64,000 nucleotides of DNA from Spirosoma aerolatum (GTDB lineage Bacteria; Bacteroidota; Bacteroidia; Cytophagales; Spirosomataceae): NCBI RefSeq assembly GCF_002056795.1, contig NZ_CP020104.1, forward strand, positions 755,001-819,000, read 5' to 3'. Numbering within the stretch: the stretch's first letter is position 1; every line of letters begins with the position of its first letter. This document shows, one piece after another, positions 1 through 8,074 of the stretch. Under the pieces are notes generated by a model. It did not search any database and had not been told where the DNA came from. It worked only from the letters and a program-made list of their open reading frames with translations. The translations under genes were made by a program, and so were the position numbers.

Positions 1-985
<985 letters not shown>

Positions 986-1128
986 GCATGTTACTTTGTG
1001 AAGTTCTGAGTGGTGTTTAATGCGTGAGGCTGTGTGGGTAGGTTGATGATTGATATCTCTTTCTGTGGGGTCTTTGAAACAAGGCAATCTAGAATATATA
1101 GGTCAGTGTAAAAGCTGATAAAGAGTCA

Positions 1129-1244
1129 ATAGGTTGGTGCTGTTAAGGCGGGTGAACACCTCTTTCCATCCCGAACAGAGCCGTTAAGCCCCGTACTGCC
1201 GATGGTACTGCTGTCACAAGTGGGAGAGTAGGTAGGTGCCACCT
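1129..1244 (+). rRNA. 5S ribosomal RNA
   Basis: A roughly 116-base 5S rRNA about 140 bases after the 23S gene. The conserved loop (CCATCCCGAACAGAG at about 1167-1181) and the loop E/helix IV part (CCGATGGTACTGC) are present, and the two ends (GGTTGGTGCTG and AGGTAGGTGCCACCTT) form the terminal stem. It is followed by a strong hairpin terminator. No tRNA gene is visible between 23S and 5S or after 5S. Confidence 0.95.
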
Positions 1245-1254
1245 TTGAAATTGC

Positions 1255-1290
1255 AAGGCCTGTCCATCTGGACAGGCCTTCGCTGTTTTT
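1255..1290 (+). terminator. rRNA operon terminator
   Basis: A perfect 11-bp stem (AAGGCCTGTCC / GGACAGGCCTT) with a four-base loop, followed a few bases later by five T. It sits directly after 5S rRNA and ends the rRNA operon. Confidence 0.9.
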
Positions 1291-1328
1291 AAACAATTCG
1301 CCAACGTATTTCACTAAAGTTGGTGCTG

Positions 1329-1790
1329 TTACGCAAACTCGATTTGATGCATTGTAGGCAAAGTTATTTTTGCCAGTAATTGTTCTTCAAGTAGGTTTGC
1401 CCAGGCGTTCATATACGAAACGACGTCATCCCGAACGTTGTGTTTTAAATAACGTTTTTCTGGTGGAAGCTGAGCTAGGATCTGTCGGTCATCCAGGCGC
1501 TCCAAATGCTTTAAATCTTCAAGAGTGAGGCCTGCGCCCAGCATTTCACTAATTAGAAGATCAATAGGCATTTGACTGGTTGAACAATAATCTTCGACCT
1601 GCTCATTCCAGTCACCATACCGTTGCATGGCGTATCTGTGGATTTGATCTTTGGTTAGTTTGGTCAGTTCCTGAGCGAGGTTTCCGCAGTTGCAACCGCC
1701 CATATGGCCCCATTGGTAAGGCGCTCCATTTTTAAGATTGTTCGCTGTTTTGCGAAGTGCATCAATAAGTTCAGGCGTTGGACGAGCCAT
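1329..1790 (-). CDS. conserved hypothetical protein with clustered His/Cys residues
   Basis: A 153-residue soluble protein with no signal peptide or membrane segment. I do not recognise a named family. H29, C33 and C35 in the stretch GHMGGCNCGN and C69 in EDYC could bind a metal, but that is inference from spacing only. The rest is mostly helical and acidic. It lies between the convergent rRNA operon and the leuA terminator, and ATG at 1790 has no upstream alternative. Its base composition and codon use look like its neighbours, so it is probably a real gene. Confidence 0.75.
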   Translation of the reverse strand: MARPTPELIDALRKTANNLKNGAPYQWGHMGGCNCGNLAQELTKLTKDQIHRYAMQRYGDWNEQVEDYCSTSQMPIDLLISEMLGAGLTLEDLKHLERLDDRQILAQLPPEKRYLKHNVRDDVVSYMNAWANLLEEQLLAKITLPTMHQIEFA

Positions 1791-1870
1791 AATAAGACTG
1801 ATTAGTAAGTTAATGGACTAATGTTCTTTGTTGGCGAAACAGCTATTTTTCTCATTTTGTTCTTGCAAAA

Positions 1871-1898
1871 AGGAAGCCCGTTGCGAAACGGGCTTCCT
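1871..1898 (-). terminator. leuA terminator
   Basis: A perfect 12-bp stem (AGGAAGCCCGTT / AACGGGCTTCCT) with a four-base loop, starting three bases past the leuA stop codon. On the minus strand it is followed by five T, the form of an intrinsic terminator. Confidence 0.9.
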
Positions 1899-1900
1899 GA

Positions 1901-3040
1901 TTAGCGAACTAATTCCATAAGGTCTTTATCATTTACTTCTTTGCGAATATCAGCCATATCCAGGAAGCGGGTGTAAATACCATCGAGTGTAGGTTTATCA
2001 TATCGGAAGCCAAGCAATTCAAGCCGATGCTTGAGGGCGTGGCGACCAGAACGAGCGGTCAGTACAATCGATGACTTAGGTACCCCCACATCCTGCGGGT
2101 TCATGATTTCGTAATTCTCAGAATGTTTCAGGAAGCCATCCTGGTGGATGCCTGATGAATGGGCAAACGCATTCCGGCCAACAATGGCTTTATTAGCCTG
2201 AACGGGCATCCGCATCATTTGTGATACAAGGTTACTTACCGGATATAGCCGAGTTGAATCAATATTGGTGTATAAGCCAAGCTCTTTCTTGACCTTTATG
2301 GCCATAACGACTTCTTCGAGCGAGGTATTACCAGCCCGCTCACCAATTCCATTGATGGTGACTTCTACCTGACGAGCACCATTCATAACGCCAGCCAGCG
2401 TATTAGCCGTTGCCAATCCTAAATCGTTATGACAGTGAATGGAAATGGTAGCCTTATGTACGTTAGAAACGTGCTCATAGATATACGCAATCTTCTTTCC
2501 GTACTCGTCAGGCAGGCAATACCCTGTTGTATCGGGTATATTAACGACTGTTGCTCCTGCGCCAATAACAGCCTCGGTCAGTTGGGCAAGGAAAGCTAGG
2601 TCAGCCCGGCCTGCATCTTCGGCGTAAAATTCAACATCTTCCACATAGCTTTTGGCGTGCTTGACAGCGGCTACAGCTTGCTCCAGAATTTTCTCCCGGG
2701 TGCTATTGAATTTATTTCGGATATGAATGTCTGATGAGCCAATACCTGTATGAATTCGGCCTCGTTTCGCCCACTTAAGTGCCTCTCCAGCCGCGTCGAT
2801 ATCACCTTTAACGGCCCGGCTTAATGCACAGATGGTAGGTTCTGTTACGGCTTTTGAAATCTCGACAACTGACCGAAAGTCGCCAGGACTGGAAATCGGG
2901 AAGCCGGCTTCGATAATATCGACACCGAGCCGTTCTAGTTCCTTAGCAACTACGATTTTTTCTTCAGTGGTCAACTGGCAACCTGGCACTTGTTCGCCGT
3001 CGCGCAAGGTGGTGTCGAAAATATAAACTCGTTGGCTCAT
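1901..3040 (-). CDS. leuA: 2-isopropylmalate synthase, short form
   Basis: Condenses 2-oxoisovalerate with acetyl-CoA, the first committed step of leucine synthesis in the cytosol. The 379-residue protein has the DRE-TIM signature DTTLRDGEQ near residue 9, the metal-binding HCHND motif near 200 and [14 protein letters not shown] near 232. It stops after the catalytic barrel and short linker: the roughly 120-residue C-terminal leucine-binding domain of long LeuA proteins is missing, as in many Bacteroidota. Leucine feedback therefore probably does not act on this protein directly. The gene is a transcription unit of its own, with a promoter and attenuator in the 262 bases upstream and a terminator right after the stop. 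A related synthase that keeps the regulatory domain lies at 5309-6829. Confidence 0.95.
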   Translation of the reverse strand: MSQRVYIFDTTLRDGEQVPGCQLTTEEKIVVAKELERLGVDIIEAGFPISSPGDFRSVVEISKAVTEPTICALSRAVKGDIDAAGEALKWAKRGRIHTGIGSSDIHIRNKFNSTREKILEQAVAAVKHAKSYVEDVEFYAEDAGRADLAFLAQLTEAVIGAGATVVNIPDTTGYCLPDEYGKKIAYIYEHVSNVHKATISIHCHNDLGLATANTLAGVMNGARQVEVTINGIGERAGNTSLEEVVMAIKVKKELGLYTNIDSTRLYPVSNLVSQMMRMPVQANKAIVGRNAFAHSSGIHQDGFLKHSENYEIMNPQDVGVPKSSIVLTARSGRHALKHRLELLGFRYDKPTLDGIYTRFLDMADIRKEVNDKDLMELVR

Positions 3041-3080
3041 AGTCCGATATTGATTGAATTAGTATTGACTCGTTAACGAT

Positions 3081-3117
3081 AAAAAAAGCCCGTTCCTGCG
3101 GAGGAAGGGCTTTTTTT
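3081..3117 (-). terminator. attenuator terminator in the leuA leader
   Basis: On the minus strand an A7-GCCC / GGGC-T7 stem extended by TTCCT/AGGAA with one bulged C, loop CCGC, ending in seven T. It lies between the leuA promoter and the leuA start codon, so it can stop transcription before leuA. Its 5' arm (CCTTCCTCCGC, 3108-3098) can pair instead with GCGGAGAGAAGG at 3140-3129, which would form an antiterminator. Confidence 0.88.
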
Positions 3118-3128
3118 GCAAAATATAT

Positions 3129-3140
3129 CCTTCTCTCCGC
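3129..3140 (-). promoter_or_regulatory. antiterminator arm of the leuA attenuator
   Basis: GCGGAGAGAAGG just after the leader peptide stop codon is complementary to CCTTCCTCCGC of the terminator's 5' arm (11 pairs, one bulged A). Its inner AGAGAA could also pair with TTCTCT in codons 4-5 of the leader peptide. These are the 1:2, 2:3 and 3:4 pairings of a classic amino-acid attenuator. The pairing is read by eye; no folding energies were computed. Confidence 0.75.
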
Positions 3141-3142
3141 TC

Positions 3143-3190
3143 TTAGAAAACGATTAGGTTTTGCAGTCGGTTGGTAGAGAACATAGCCAT
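3143..3190 (-). CDS. leuA leader peptide
   Basis: A 15-codon open frame MAMFSTNRLQNLIVF followed by TAA. It has four branched-chain codons, with Leu-Ile-Val (CTA ATC GTT) in a row at codons 12-14, just before the stop. It lies in the leuA leader, after the promoter and before the antiterminator and terminator. A ribosome held at these codons when charged Leu, Ile or Val tRNA is scarce would free the antiterminator. Placement and content are those of a branched-chain amino acid attenuator peptide; expression has not been shown. Confidence 0.8.
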   Translation of the reverse strand: MAMFSTNRLQNLIVF

Positions 3191-3199
3191 CTGTAGTTT

Positions 3200-3229
3200 G
3201 CGAAATTTCGCTGATTGCGTAAATACGCT
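3200..3229 (-). promoter_or_regulatory. palindromic element shared with the ilvD leader
   Basis: A 30-base element that overlaps the expected leuA transcription start. It begins AGCGT and ends in the perfect palindrome GCGAAATTTCGC. A copy with 25 of 30 bases identical lies at 20965-20994 in front of ilvD, in the same orientation. It may be an operator for a regulator common to both units, or a 5' RNA hairpin. Confidence 0.65.
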
Positions 3230-3230
3230 A

Positions 3231-3260
3231 CAAAAATAGCCCTTTTTAAAATTTTTGCAA
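3231..3260 (-). promoter_or_regulatory. leuA promoter
   Basis: On the minus strand TTG (3260-3258), a 19-base spacer and TATTTTTG (3238-3231). This matches the Bacteroidota promoter pattern of a TTG -33 box and a TAnnTTTG -7 box. Transcription would start near 3224, giving a leader of about 185 bases. The 12-bp inverted repeat 3247-3258/3269-3280 overlaps the -33 region and may form the 3' end of the leuB transcript. Confidence 0.8.
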
Positions 3261-3302
3261 GGCTCTAAGCAAAAATTTTAATGAATCGGTTAAGGCTCGT
3301 TT

Positions 3303-4379
3303 TTAGGCCGTTAACTGTTGCAGAATTTGCTCACCCATAGCATCAGTTCCCAGAATTTTATCCGCTGGCGTGTCGCTATTGGCAATATCCCGTGTGCGAT
3401 AACCTGCTTTCAGCACGGCGTCTACGGCATTAATAATGGCCTGGGCTTCATCTTTCAGGCCAAACGATATATCCAATAATAATGCTGCCGAAAGAATCGA
3501 CGCCAGCGGGTTAGCTATACCTTTACCTGTAATATCGTGAGCTGATCCGTGAATAGGCTCATAAACACCCGTCAGATCGCCAACTGAAGCCGAAGCCAGC
3601 ATACCCATCGAACCAGCTATCTGGCTAGCTTCATCGGTCAATATGTCGCCAAATAAATTGCCTGTTACGACCACATCGAACCGCTTGGGATCTTTGATAA
3701 GTAGCATGGCAGCCGCGTCGATAAACTGGTGTTCAACCGTCACGTCTGGGTATTCAGGAGCAAGGGCTTGTACAACTTCTCGCCATAGACGACTGCTTTC
3801 GAGCACATTGGCTTTATCGACTGAGCACAACTTTTTGCTGCGGGTGCGAGCAGCTTCAAAAGCTTTCCGAACAATGCGCTCTACTTCGTACTTACTGTAG
3901 ATCATCGTGTCGTAGGCTGTGTTTCCATCATCAAGTCGTTCGCGCTTTCCGAAATAAACGTCCCCTGTTAATTCCCGAAAGAACAGAATATCGGCCCCCC
4001 GCAGGATTTCGGGCTTAATGCTTGATGCATCCAGCAGTTCATCAAACAGCTTGATAGGGCGCAGATTGGCATAGAGCCCTAACTCTTTACGCATGTTGAG
4101 CAATCCCTGTTCGGGCCGAACTTTGGCGGATGGATCGTTATCGTATTTAGGATGGCCTACGGCACCAAACAGAACGGCATCAGCGGCCTTCATTTTGGTT
4201 AAGGTTTCGTCGGGTAGCGGAGAGCCGGTGGCTTCAATAGCAACGTGGCCGATCAACGCTTCGTCGTAGGTGAATTCATGCCCGAATTTCTGAGCGATTG
4301 TTTCCAGAACCTGCTTACCAACGGTGGTTACTTCGGCCCCAATGCCATCACCGGGGACTACAAGGATGTGTTTTTTCAT
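3303..4379 (-). CDS. leuB: 3-isopropylmalate dehydrogenase
   Basis: Oxidises and decarboxylates 3-isopropylmalate to 2-oxoisocaproate with NAD+. The 358-residue protein is of normal length and has the family landmarks: GDGIGAEV at the N-terminus, GAVGHPKYD near 73, YANLRPIK near 103, the metal-site segment VVTGNLFGDILTDEAS near 235 and the NAD-site motif PIHGSAHDITGKGIANP near 273. It is the last gene of the leuC-leuD-synthase-methyltransferase-leuB run. A 134-base gap with a heptad-repeat hairpin separates it from the methyltransferase, and leuA follows under its own promoter. Confidence 0.96.
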   Translation of the reverse strand: MKKHILVVPGDGIGAEVTTVGKQVLETIAQKFGHEFTYDEALIGHVAIEATGSPLPDETLTKMKAADAVLFGAVGHPKYDNDPSAKVRPEQGLLNMRKELGLYANLRPIKLFDELLDASSIKPEILRGADILFFRELTGDVYFGKRERLDDGNTAYDTMIYSKYEVERIVRKAFEAARTRSKKLCSVDKANVLESSRLWREVVQALAPEYPDVTVEHQFIDAAAMLLIKDPKRFDVVVTGNLFGDILTDEASQIAGSMGMLASASVGDLTGVYEPIHGSAHDITGKGIANPLASILSAALLLDISFGLKDEAQAIINAVDAVLKAGYRTRDIANSDTPADKILGTDAMGEQILQQLTA

Positions 4380-4380
4380 T

Positions 4381-4451
4381 GATTAAAGAGTGAAAGAGCG
4401 AAGGCGTGAAAGCGCTAGCGGTATATCGGTGCTTTTCACAATACTCTTTTA
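4381..4451. repeat. heptad-type inverted repeat between leuB and the methyltransferase gene
   Basis: Imperfect inverted repeat: TAAAGAGTGAAAG with GTGAAAGCGC on one side, GTGCTTTTCAC with ACTCTTTTA on the other. The left arm is built of GAGTGAA-like heptads, like the repeats at 6839-6918 and 62921-63003. Confidence 0.55.
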
Positions 4452-4513
4452 ACGGGTATAAATTAACTGTGAACGTACTGGTTTGGGGGTTAACTGACTT
4501 TCGAAATGGAATA

Positions 4514-5206
4514 TTAAGGCCGTACAGCCTCGGCAATGACGTTTTTACCAATGATCTGGCCAACGGTTAGTTTGTCAAATAGGCGACTTACGGGAAAAAT
4601 AACACGGTCATAAAGGACAACCGACTCCTTCGTGATGCGGCCATCTTTGCCCAGCCATTTGTAGATCAACGAGATGAAATAACCGGCAAAGTCGTAGTAG
4701 CGGCAATCGGTGACTCGGAAACCGGCCTCTTCGAGAATCTGGCGAACCAGCTTTTTATCGTAACGGCGGTAATGGCCAACGTGCTCGTCCATATTGCTGA
4801 AAATTTCCTGACGAGCCGGTACGAAGACTTTAATTCGGCCGCCCGGTTTAAGTATCGCATACAACTCCTTTACCATTTCGCCATGATGCTCAATGTGTTC
4901 GAGTACATTGATGGTATAAATCAGGTCGTATTTTTTAGGAAGTTGGCGAATATCGGTGTAAACGGGTTGTTTGATCAGCGGCAACAGGTCGGGGTCTATT
5001 TCGGCCGCATCAACACTACCAATCGGAAAACGGTTGGCATATTCGCCATTGCCAGCGCCGAAATCCAGGACAGCTTCGCCGGGACGAATGTCGCGGGCAA
5101 CCCATTTATACAGCCCACTGTTGTAATTGACAGCATGACTCATAATGGCCAGATTATCTGACCCATTGTATTCTACTTTTTCTGCTGTCTGTTTTGCCTG
5201 ACTCAT
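4514..5206 (-). CDS. class I SAM-dependent methyltransferase
   Basis: A 230-residue Rossmann-fold methyltransferase. VLDFGAGNGEYANRF is motif I (SAM binding), AAEIDPD the acidic motif II, DLIYTINVLEHIEH motif IV/V and LKPGGRIKVFVP the post-motif strand. HVGHYRRYDKK towards the C-terminus is common in methyltransferases found among sugar-modifying genes. The substrate is unknown; nothing links it to leucine synthesis except its place between leuB and the leuA-like gene. The longest frame begins with TTG at 5239; ATG at 5206 is a better start. Confidence 0.85.
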   Translation of the reverse strand: MSQAKQTAEKVEYNGSDNLAIMSHAVNYNSGLYKWVARDIRPGEAVLDFGAGNGEYANRFPIGSVDAAEIDPDLLPLIKQPVYTDIRQLPKKYDLIYTINVLEHIEHHGEMVKELYAILKPGGRIKVFVPARQEIFSNMDEHVGHYRRYDKKLVRQILEEAGFRVTDCRYYDFAGYFISLIYKWLGKDGRITKESVVLYDRVIFPVSRLFDKLTVGQIIGKNVIAEAVRP

Positions 5207-5308
5207 AAAAGGTGATAACAGTTTGTGTTCAGTAGCCAAAACACGAATTTATTAAACGAATTTGGCAATAATGTCATTTTGGACGTAGCCCTTATCTGAC
5301 GGTCAGCA

Positions 5309-6829
5309 TTAGTCCAGCGTATTCAGCATTTTTTGCGTGGCTTTAATGGCCGATACCGTTTGGTCGGAATCGAGGCCACGTGTCTTAAATTCACGGTTTT
5401 TAAATTTCCAGGTTATAATGGTTTCGCAGAGGGCATCAGTACGCCCACCCATTGGAATCCGAACGGCATAGTCGGTAAGGGAAGGGAGCGTTAGCTTCTT
5501 TTTGCTGTAAATCTTCTTCAGGGCGTTCATAAACGCATCGTACTGACCATCGCCCTGGGCGTTTTCCTCGAATTGTTCGTCCTCGATCCGCACGCGCAAC
5601 GTTGCCGATGGCTTGAGGTCTTTTGAGTGCGTCAGTACATAGTTGAGGATTTCGACCCGTGAGGCAATGGCGTTGGTGTTCAGTACGTCAGAAATAACAT
5701 ACGGCAAATCTTCACGTGTAACGACCTCTTTCAAATCGCCCAGTTCGATAACCCGCTGGGTTACTTTCTTCAAATCGCTCTCCGACAATTGGATACCTAA
5801 CTCGCGGAGGTTGTTCTCAATGTTTGCTTTCCCCGATGTTTTACCGAGGGCATAGCTTCGTTTGCGGCCGAAACGTTCGGGGAGTAAGGTGTTGAAATAC
5901 AGGTTGTTTTTCTTGTCGCCGTCGGCATGGATACCGGCGGTCTGGGTAAATACGTTATCGCCAACTACAGGCTTATTGTCGGGAATTCGAAGCCCCGAAA
6001 AGGTTTCAACGATCTTGCTAACCTGATACAGCGATTTTTCGACCACACCCGTTCGAACATCGGGCATGAAATCGCGCAGAACGGCAATGGCGCTTGCCAT
6101 GGGAGCGTTTCCGGCTCGTTCACCCAGGCCATTTACGGTCAGGTGCAAGCCATGCGCTCCCGCCCGAATCGCTTCCATCACATTGGCAATGCTAAGGTCG
6201 TAGTCGTTATGGGCGTGAAAATCGAAATGAAGTGCTGGATACCGATTGACGAGTTGGCTGACAAAAGCAAATGTCTCGCCGGGTGTCAACACGCCTAAGG
6301 TGTCGGGAAGCAAAATACGCCGAATGGGCTGTGTTTGCAGGAAATCCAGGTACTGAAGTACATAGTCGGGCGAGTTTCGCATACCATTACTCCAGTCTTC
6401 CAGGTACACATTGACTTCCAGACCCGACTGCCGAGCCTGCTCGATAACTTGCTGAATATCGTTGAAGTGTTCAATAGGCGTTTTCTTAAGCTGGTGGGTA
6501 AGGTGATTCATCGACCCTTTAGTCAGCAGGTTCATCACCCTGGCGCCCGAAGCGCGCATCCAGTCGAGCGAGGCTAGCCCATCAACAAACGTTAGCACTT
6601 CAATCTTATCAAGCAAGCCAGCTCCAGCCGCCCATCGGGTAATCTGCTGAACGGCTTCCAGTTCTCCGGCTGATACCCGTGCTGAGGCTACTTCAACGCG
6701 GTCAACTTTAACCTCTGTCAACAGCGACTGAGCTAAAGCTAATTTTTCGGACGCAGAAAACGACACCCCGCTGGTTTGTTCACCATCGCGCAGTGTCGTG
6801 TCCATGATTTCAATATAACGACGTTTCAT
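5309..6829 (-). CDS. alpha-isopropylmalate/citramalate synthase family protein with regulatory domain
   Basis: A 506-residue member of the LeuA/CimA family. It has the catalytic TIM barrel ([16 protein letters not shown] near residue 9, metal motif HAHND near 205, NGLGERAGNAP near 232) and a C-terminal regulatory domain (about 375-506) that leuA at 1901-3040 lacks. It may be the leucine- or isoleucine-sensitive isopropylmalate synthase, or a citramalate synthase that makes 2-oxobutyrate from pyruvate; sequence alone does not settle this. The ATG at 6829 was chosen because the in-frame extension to 6880 runs into a heptad-repeat hairpin. It lies between leuD and the methyltransferase gene. Confidence 0.88.
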   Translation of the reverse strand: MKRRYIEIMDTTLRDGEQTSGVSFSASEKLALAQSLLTEVKVDRVEVASARVSAGELEAVQQITRWAAGAGLLDKIEVLTFVDGLASLDWMRASGARVMNLLTKGSMNHLTHQLKKTPIEHFNDIQQVIEQARQSGLEVNVYLEDWSNGMRNSPDYVLQYLDFLQTQPIRRILLPDTLGVLTPGETFAFVSQLVNRYPALHFDFHAHNDYDLSIANVMEAIRAGAHGLHLTVNGLGERAGNAPMASAIAVLRDFMPDVRTGVVEKSLYQVSKIVETFSGLRIPDNKPVVGDNVFTQTAGIHADGDKKNNLYFNTLLPERFGRKRSYALGKTSGKANIENNLRELGIQLSESDLKKVTQRVIELGDLKEVVTREDLPYVISDVLNTNAIASRVEILNYVLTHSKDLKPSATLRVRIEDEQFEENAQGDGQYDAFMNALKKIYSKKKLTLPSLTDYAVRIPMGGRTDALCETIITWKFKNREFKTRGLDSDQTVSAIKATQKMLNTLD

Positions 6830-6838
6830 AGTTAATGA

Positions 6839-6918
6839 TTGAATGACTGAATGACTGAATGATTGAATAGGCTGGCGCAAGCTTTTCTAGTCAATCATTC
6901 AATCATTCAGTCATTCAA
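6839..6918. repeat. heptad-repeat hairpin between leuD and the LeuA-like gene
   Basis: Two arms of 31 bases (6839-6869 and 6888-6918) pair with two mismatches. Each arm is about four copies of the heptamer TGAATGA or a close variant. It fills the gap between leuD and the next gene and could shape mRNA ends or stability. The same style of heptad repeat appears at 4381 and 62921. Confidence 0.85.
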
Positions 6919-6920
6919 AA

Positions 6921-7517
6921 CTAAAAAGGTCTCGTTTCGGCGAAGGTTTCGATTTCGGACTTCATCGAAAGCAGGTAGTCGATGTCGTCGTAGCCGTTGG
7001 TGAGATTGTGCTTTTTGTAGCCGTTGATCGCAAAGCTTTCGTTTTCGCCAGTCGATAGCAGCGTGATGGTTTGTTCGGGCAGATTAACTTCCAGCTCGGT
7101 TTTCGGATCGGCTTCGATAGCGGCAAAGATTTTGTCGGCAAATTCGGGGCTGACCGTAACGGGTAATATACCGATGTTCAGGCAGTTGTTTTTGAAAATG
7201 TCGGCAAAGAAGCTCGATACCACACAACGGAAACCGTAGTCGTAAATGGCCCAGGCAGCGTGTTCGCGGCTCGAACCACTACCGAAGTTTTTGCCACCTA
7301 CCAGGATTTTACCGGAATAGGTAGGGTTATTCAGTACAAAATCGGGTTTAGGCGTATCGTCGTTATTGTACCGCCAGTCGCGGAAGAGGTTATCGCCGAA
7401 CCCTTTACGCTCGGTAGCTTTCAGGAAGCGAGCCGGGATGATCTGATCCGTATCAACGTTCTCAATCGGCATTGGAACGGCCGTACTGCGGAGTATAGTG
7501 AATTTGTCGTAAGCCAT
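6921..7517 (-). CDS. leuD: 3-isopropylmalate dehydratase small subunit
   Basis: Small (swivel) subunit of isopropylmalate isomerase; with LeuC it converts 2- to 3-isopropylmalate. The 198-residue protein has [12 protein letters not shown] near residue 19 and the substrate-loop motif [18 protein letters not shown] near 78. The ATG at 7517 (MAYDKFTIL) fits the family; the in-frame extension to 7583 is encoded by the hairpin repeat at 7531-7580 and is not likely to be translated. LeuC and LeuD genes are normally neighbours; here a GxxExxY gene and two hairpins separate them. Confidence 0.95.
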   Translation of the reverse strand: MAYDKFTILRSTAVPMPIENVDTDQIIPARFLKATERKGFGDNLFRDWRYNNDDTPKPDFVLNNPTYSGKILVGGKNFGSGSSREHAAWAIYDYGFRCVVSSFFADIFKNNCLNIGILPVTVSPEFADKIFAAIEADPKTELEVNLPEQTITLLSTGENESFAINGYKKHNLTNGYDDIDYLLSMKSEIETFAETRPF

Positions 7518-7530
7518 TTGTTTTATTTTA

Positions 7531-7580
7531 AACCGCAAAGACGCGAGGATTTTTTTTTGTGTCTTTGCACCTTCGCGGTT
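7531..7580. repeat. hairpin repeat, left copy flanking the GxxExxY gene
   Basis: Imperfect inverted repeat that opens with AACCGCAAAGACGCGAGG and closes with GTCTTTGCACCTTCGCGGTT. The opening 18 bases match 17 of 18 with the start of the hairpin at 7988 in direct orientation, so the two hairpins are copies of one repeat family that frame the gene between them. Confidence 0.85.
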
Positions 7581-7592
7581 CATTTAAAATTT

Positions 7593-7979
7593 TTAGTAGT
7601 TATTCACAAATCGACGGAAGCCATCTTTTAGCATTGGCACATTGAAATTGATAAGGAATCCCAGCTTTTTATTGGCTAGTTTCAAATAGGAAATCATCTG
7701 CGCTTCATGGATAGGTAAAATCGATTCAACTGCTTTTAACTCAAGAATTATTTGGTCTTCAACCAGAATATCTATTCGGTATTCTTTCGATAATTCATAC
7801 CCTTTGAATACTAACGGAATAGGTATTTGACACTCAGCTAAAAGACCTCGTAAAGACAATTCTTTTAACAGACATAGTTCGTAAACCGATTCAAGCAACC
7901 CAGGACCCATAATCTTGTGAACTTCAAGGGAAGCAAAAAATATTTGCCGGGCGATTGCTTCATACTGGTTTTTATCCAT
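7593..7979 (-). CDS. GxxExxY protein, PD-(D/E)XK nuclease-like
   Basis: A 128-residue protein of the GxxExxY family (Pfam PDDEXK_3). The naming motif is seen as GLLESVY near residue 28, after HKIMGPG. The nuclease-like core is RIDILVEDQIILELKAVE (about 69-86), with the D-x(n)-ExK pattern, and HEAQMISYLKL lies downstream. No function is established for the family. It sits between leuC and leuD with homologous hairpins on both sides (7531-7580 and 7982-8074), so it looks like an inserted cassette rather than a leucine gene. The frame is intact. Confidence 0.88.
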   Translation of the reverse strand: MDKNQYEAIARQIFFASLEVHKIMGPGLLESVYELCLLKELSLRGLLAECQIPIPLVFKGYELSKEYRIDILVEDQIILELKAVESILPIHEAQMISYLKLANKKLGFLINFNVPMLKDGFRRFVNNY

Positions 7980-7981
7980 TG

Positions 7982-8074
7982 TTTTTGAACCGCTAAGACG
8001 CGAGGGCGCGAAGATTTGTCGGAGATGCTAACAATAAGTTTCTTTGCGTCTTCGCGTCTTAGCGGTTCAAAAAA
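7982..8074. repeat. hairpin repeat, right copy flanking the GxxExxY gene
   Basis: Arms 7982-8010 and about 8046-8074 share 22 perfect bases from the outer ends (TTTTTGAACCGCTAAGACGC and onwards) and then pair imperfectly. The repeat begins right at the leuC stop codon and could act as a processing or termination hairpin for leuC mRNA. It is homologous to the copy at 7531. Confidence 0.88.

Noticed and set aside
6839..6918. Possible CRISPR-like array of short repeats
   Set aside because: Units are adjacent heptamers without spacers and form one hairpin; no cas gene is present.
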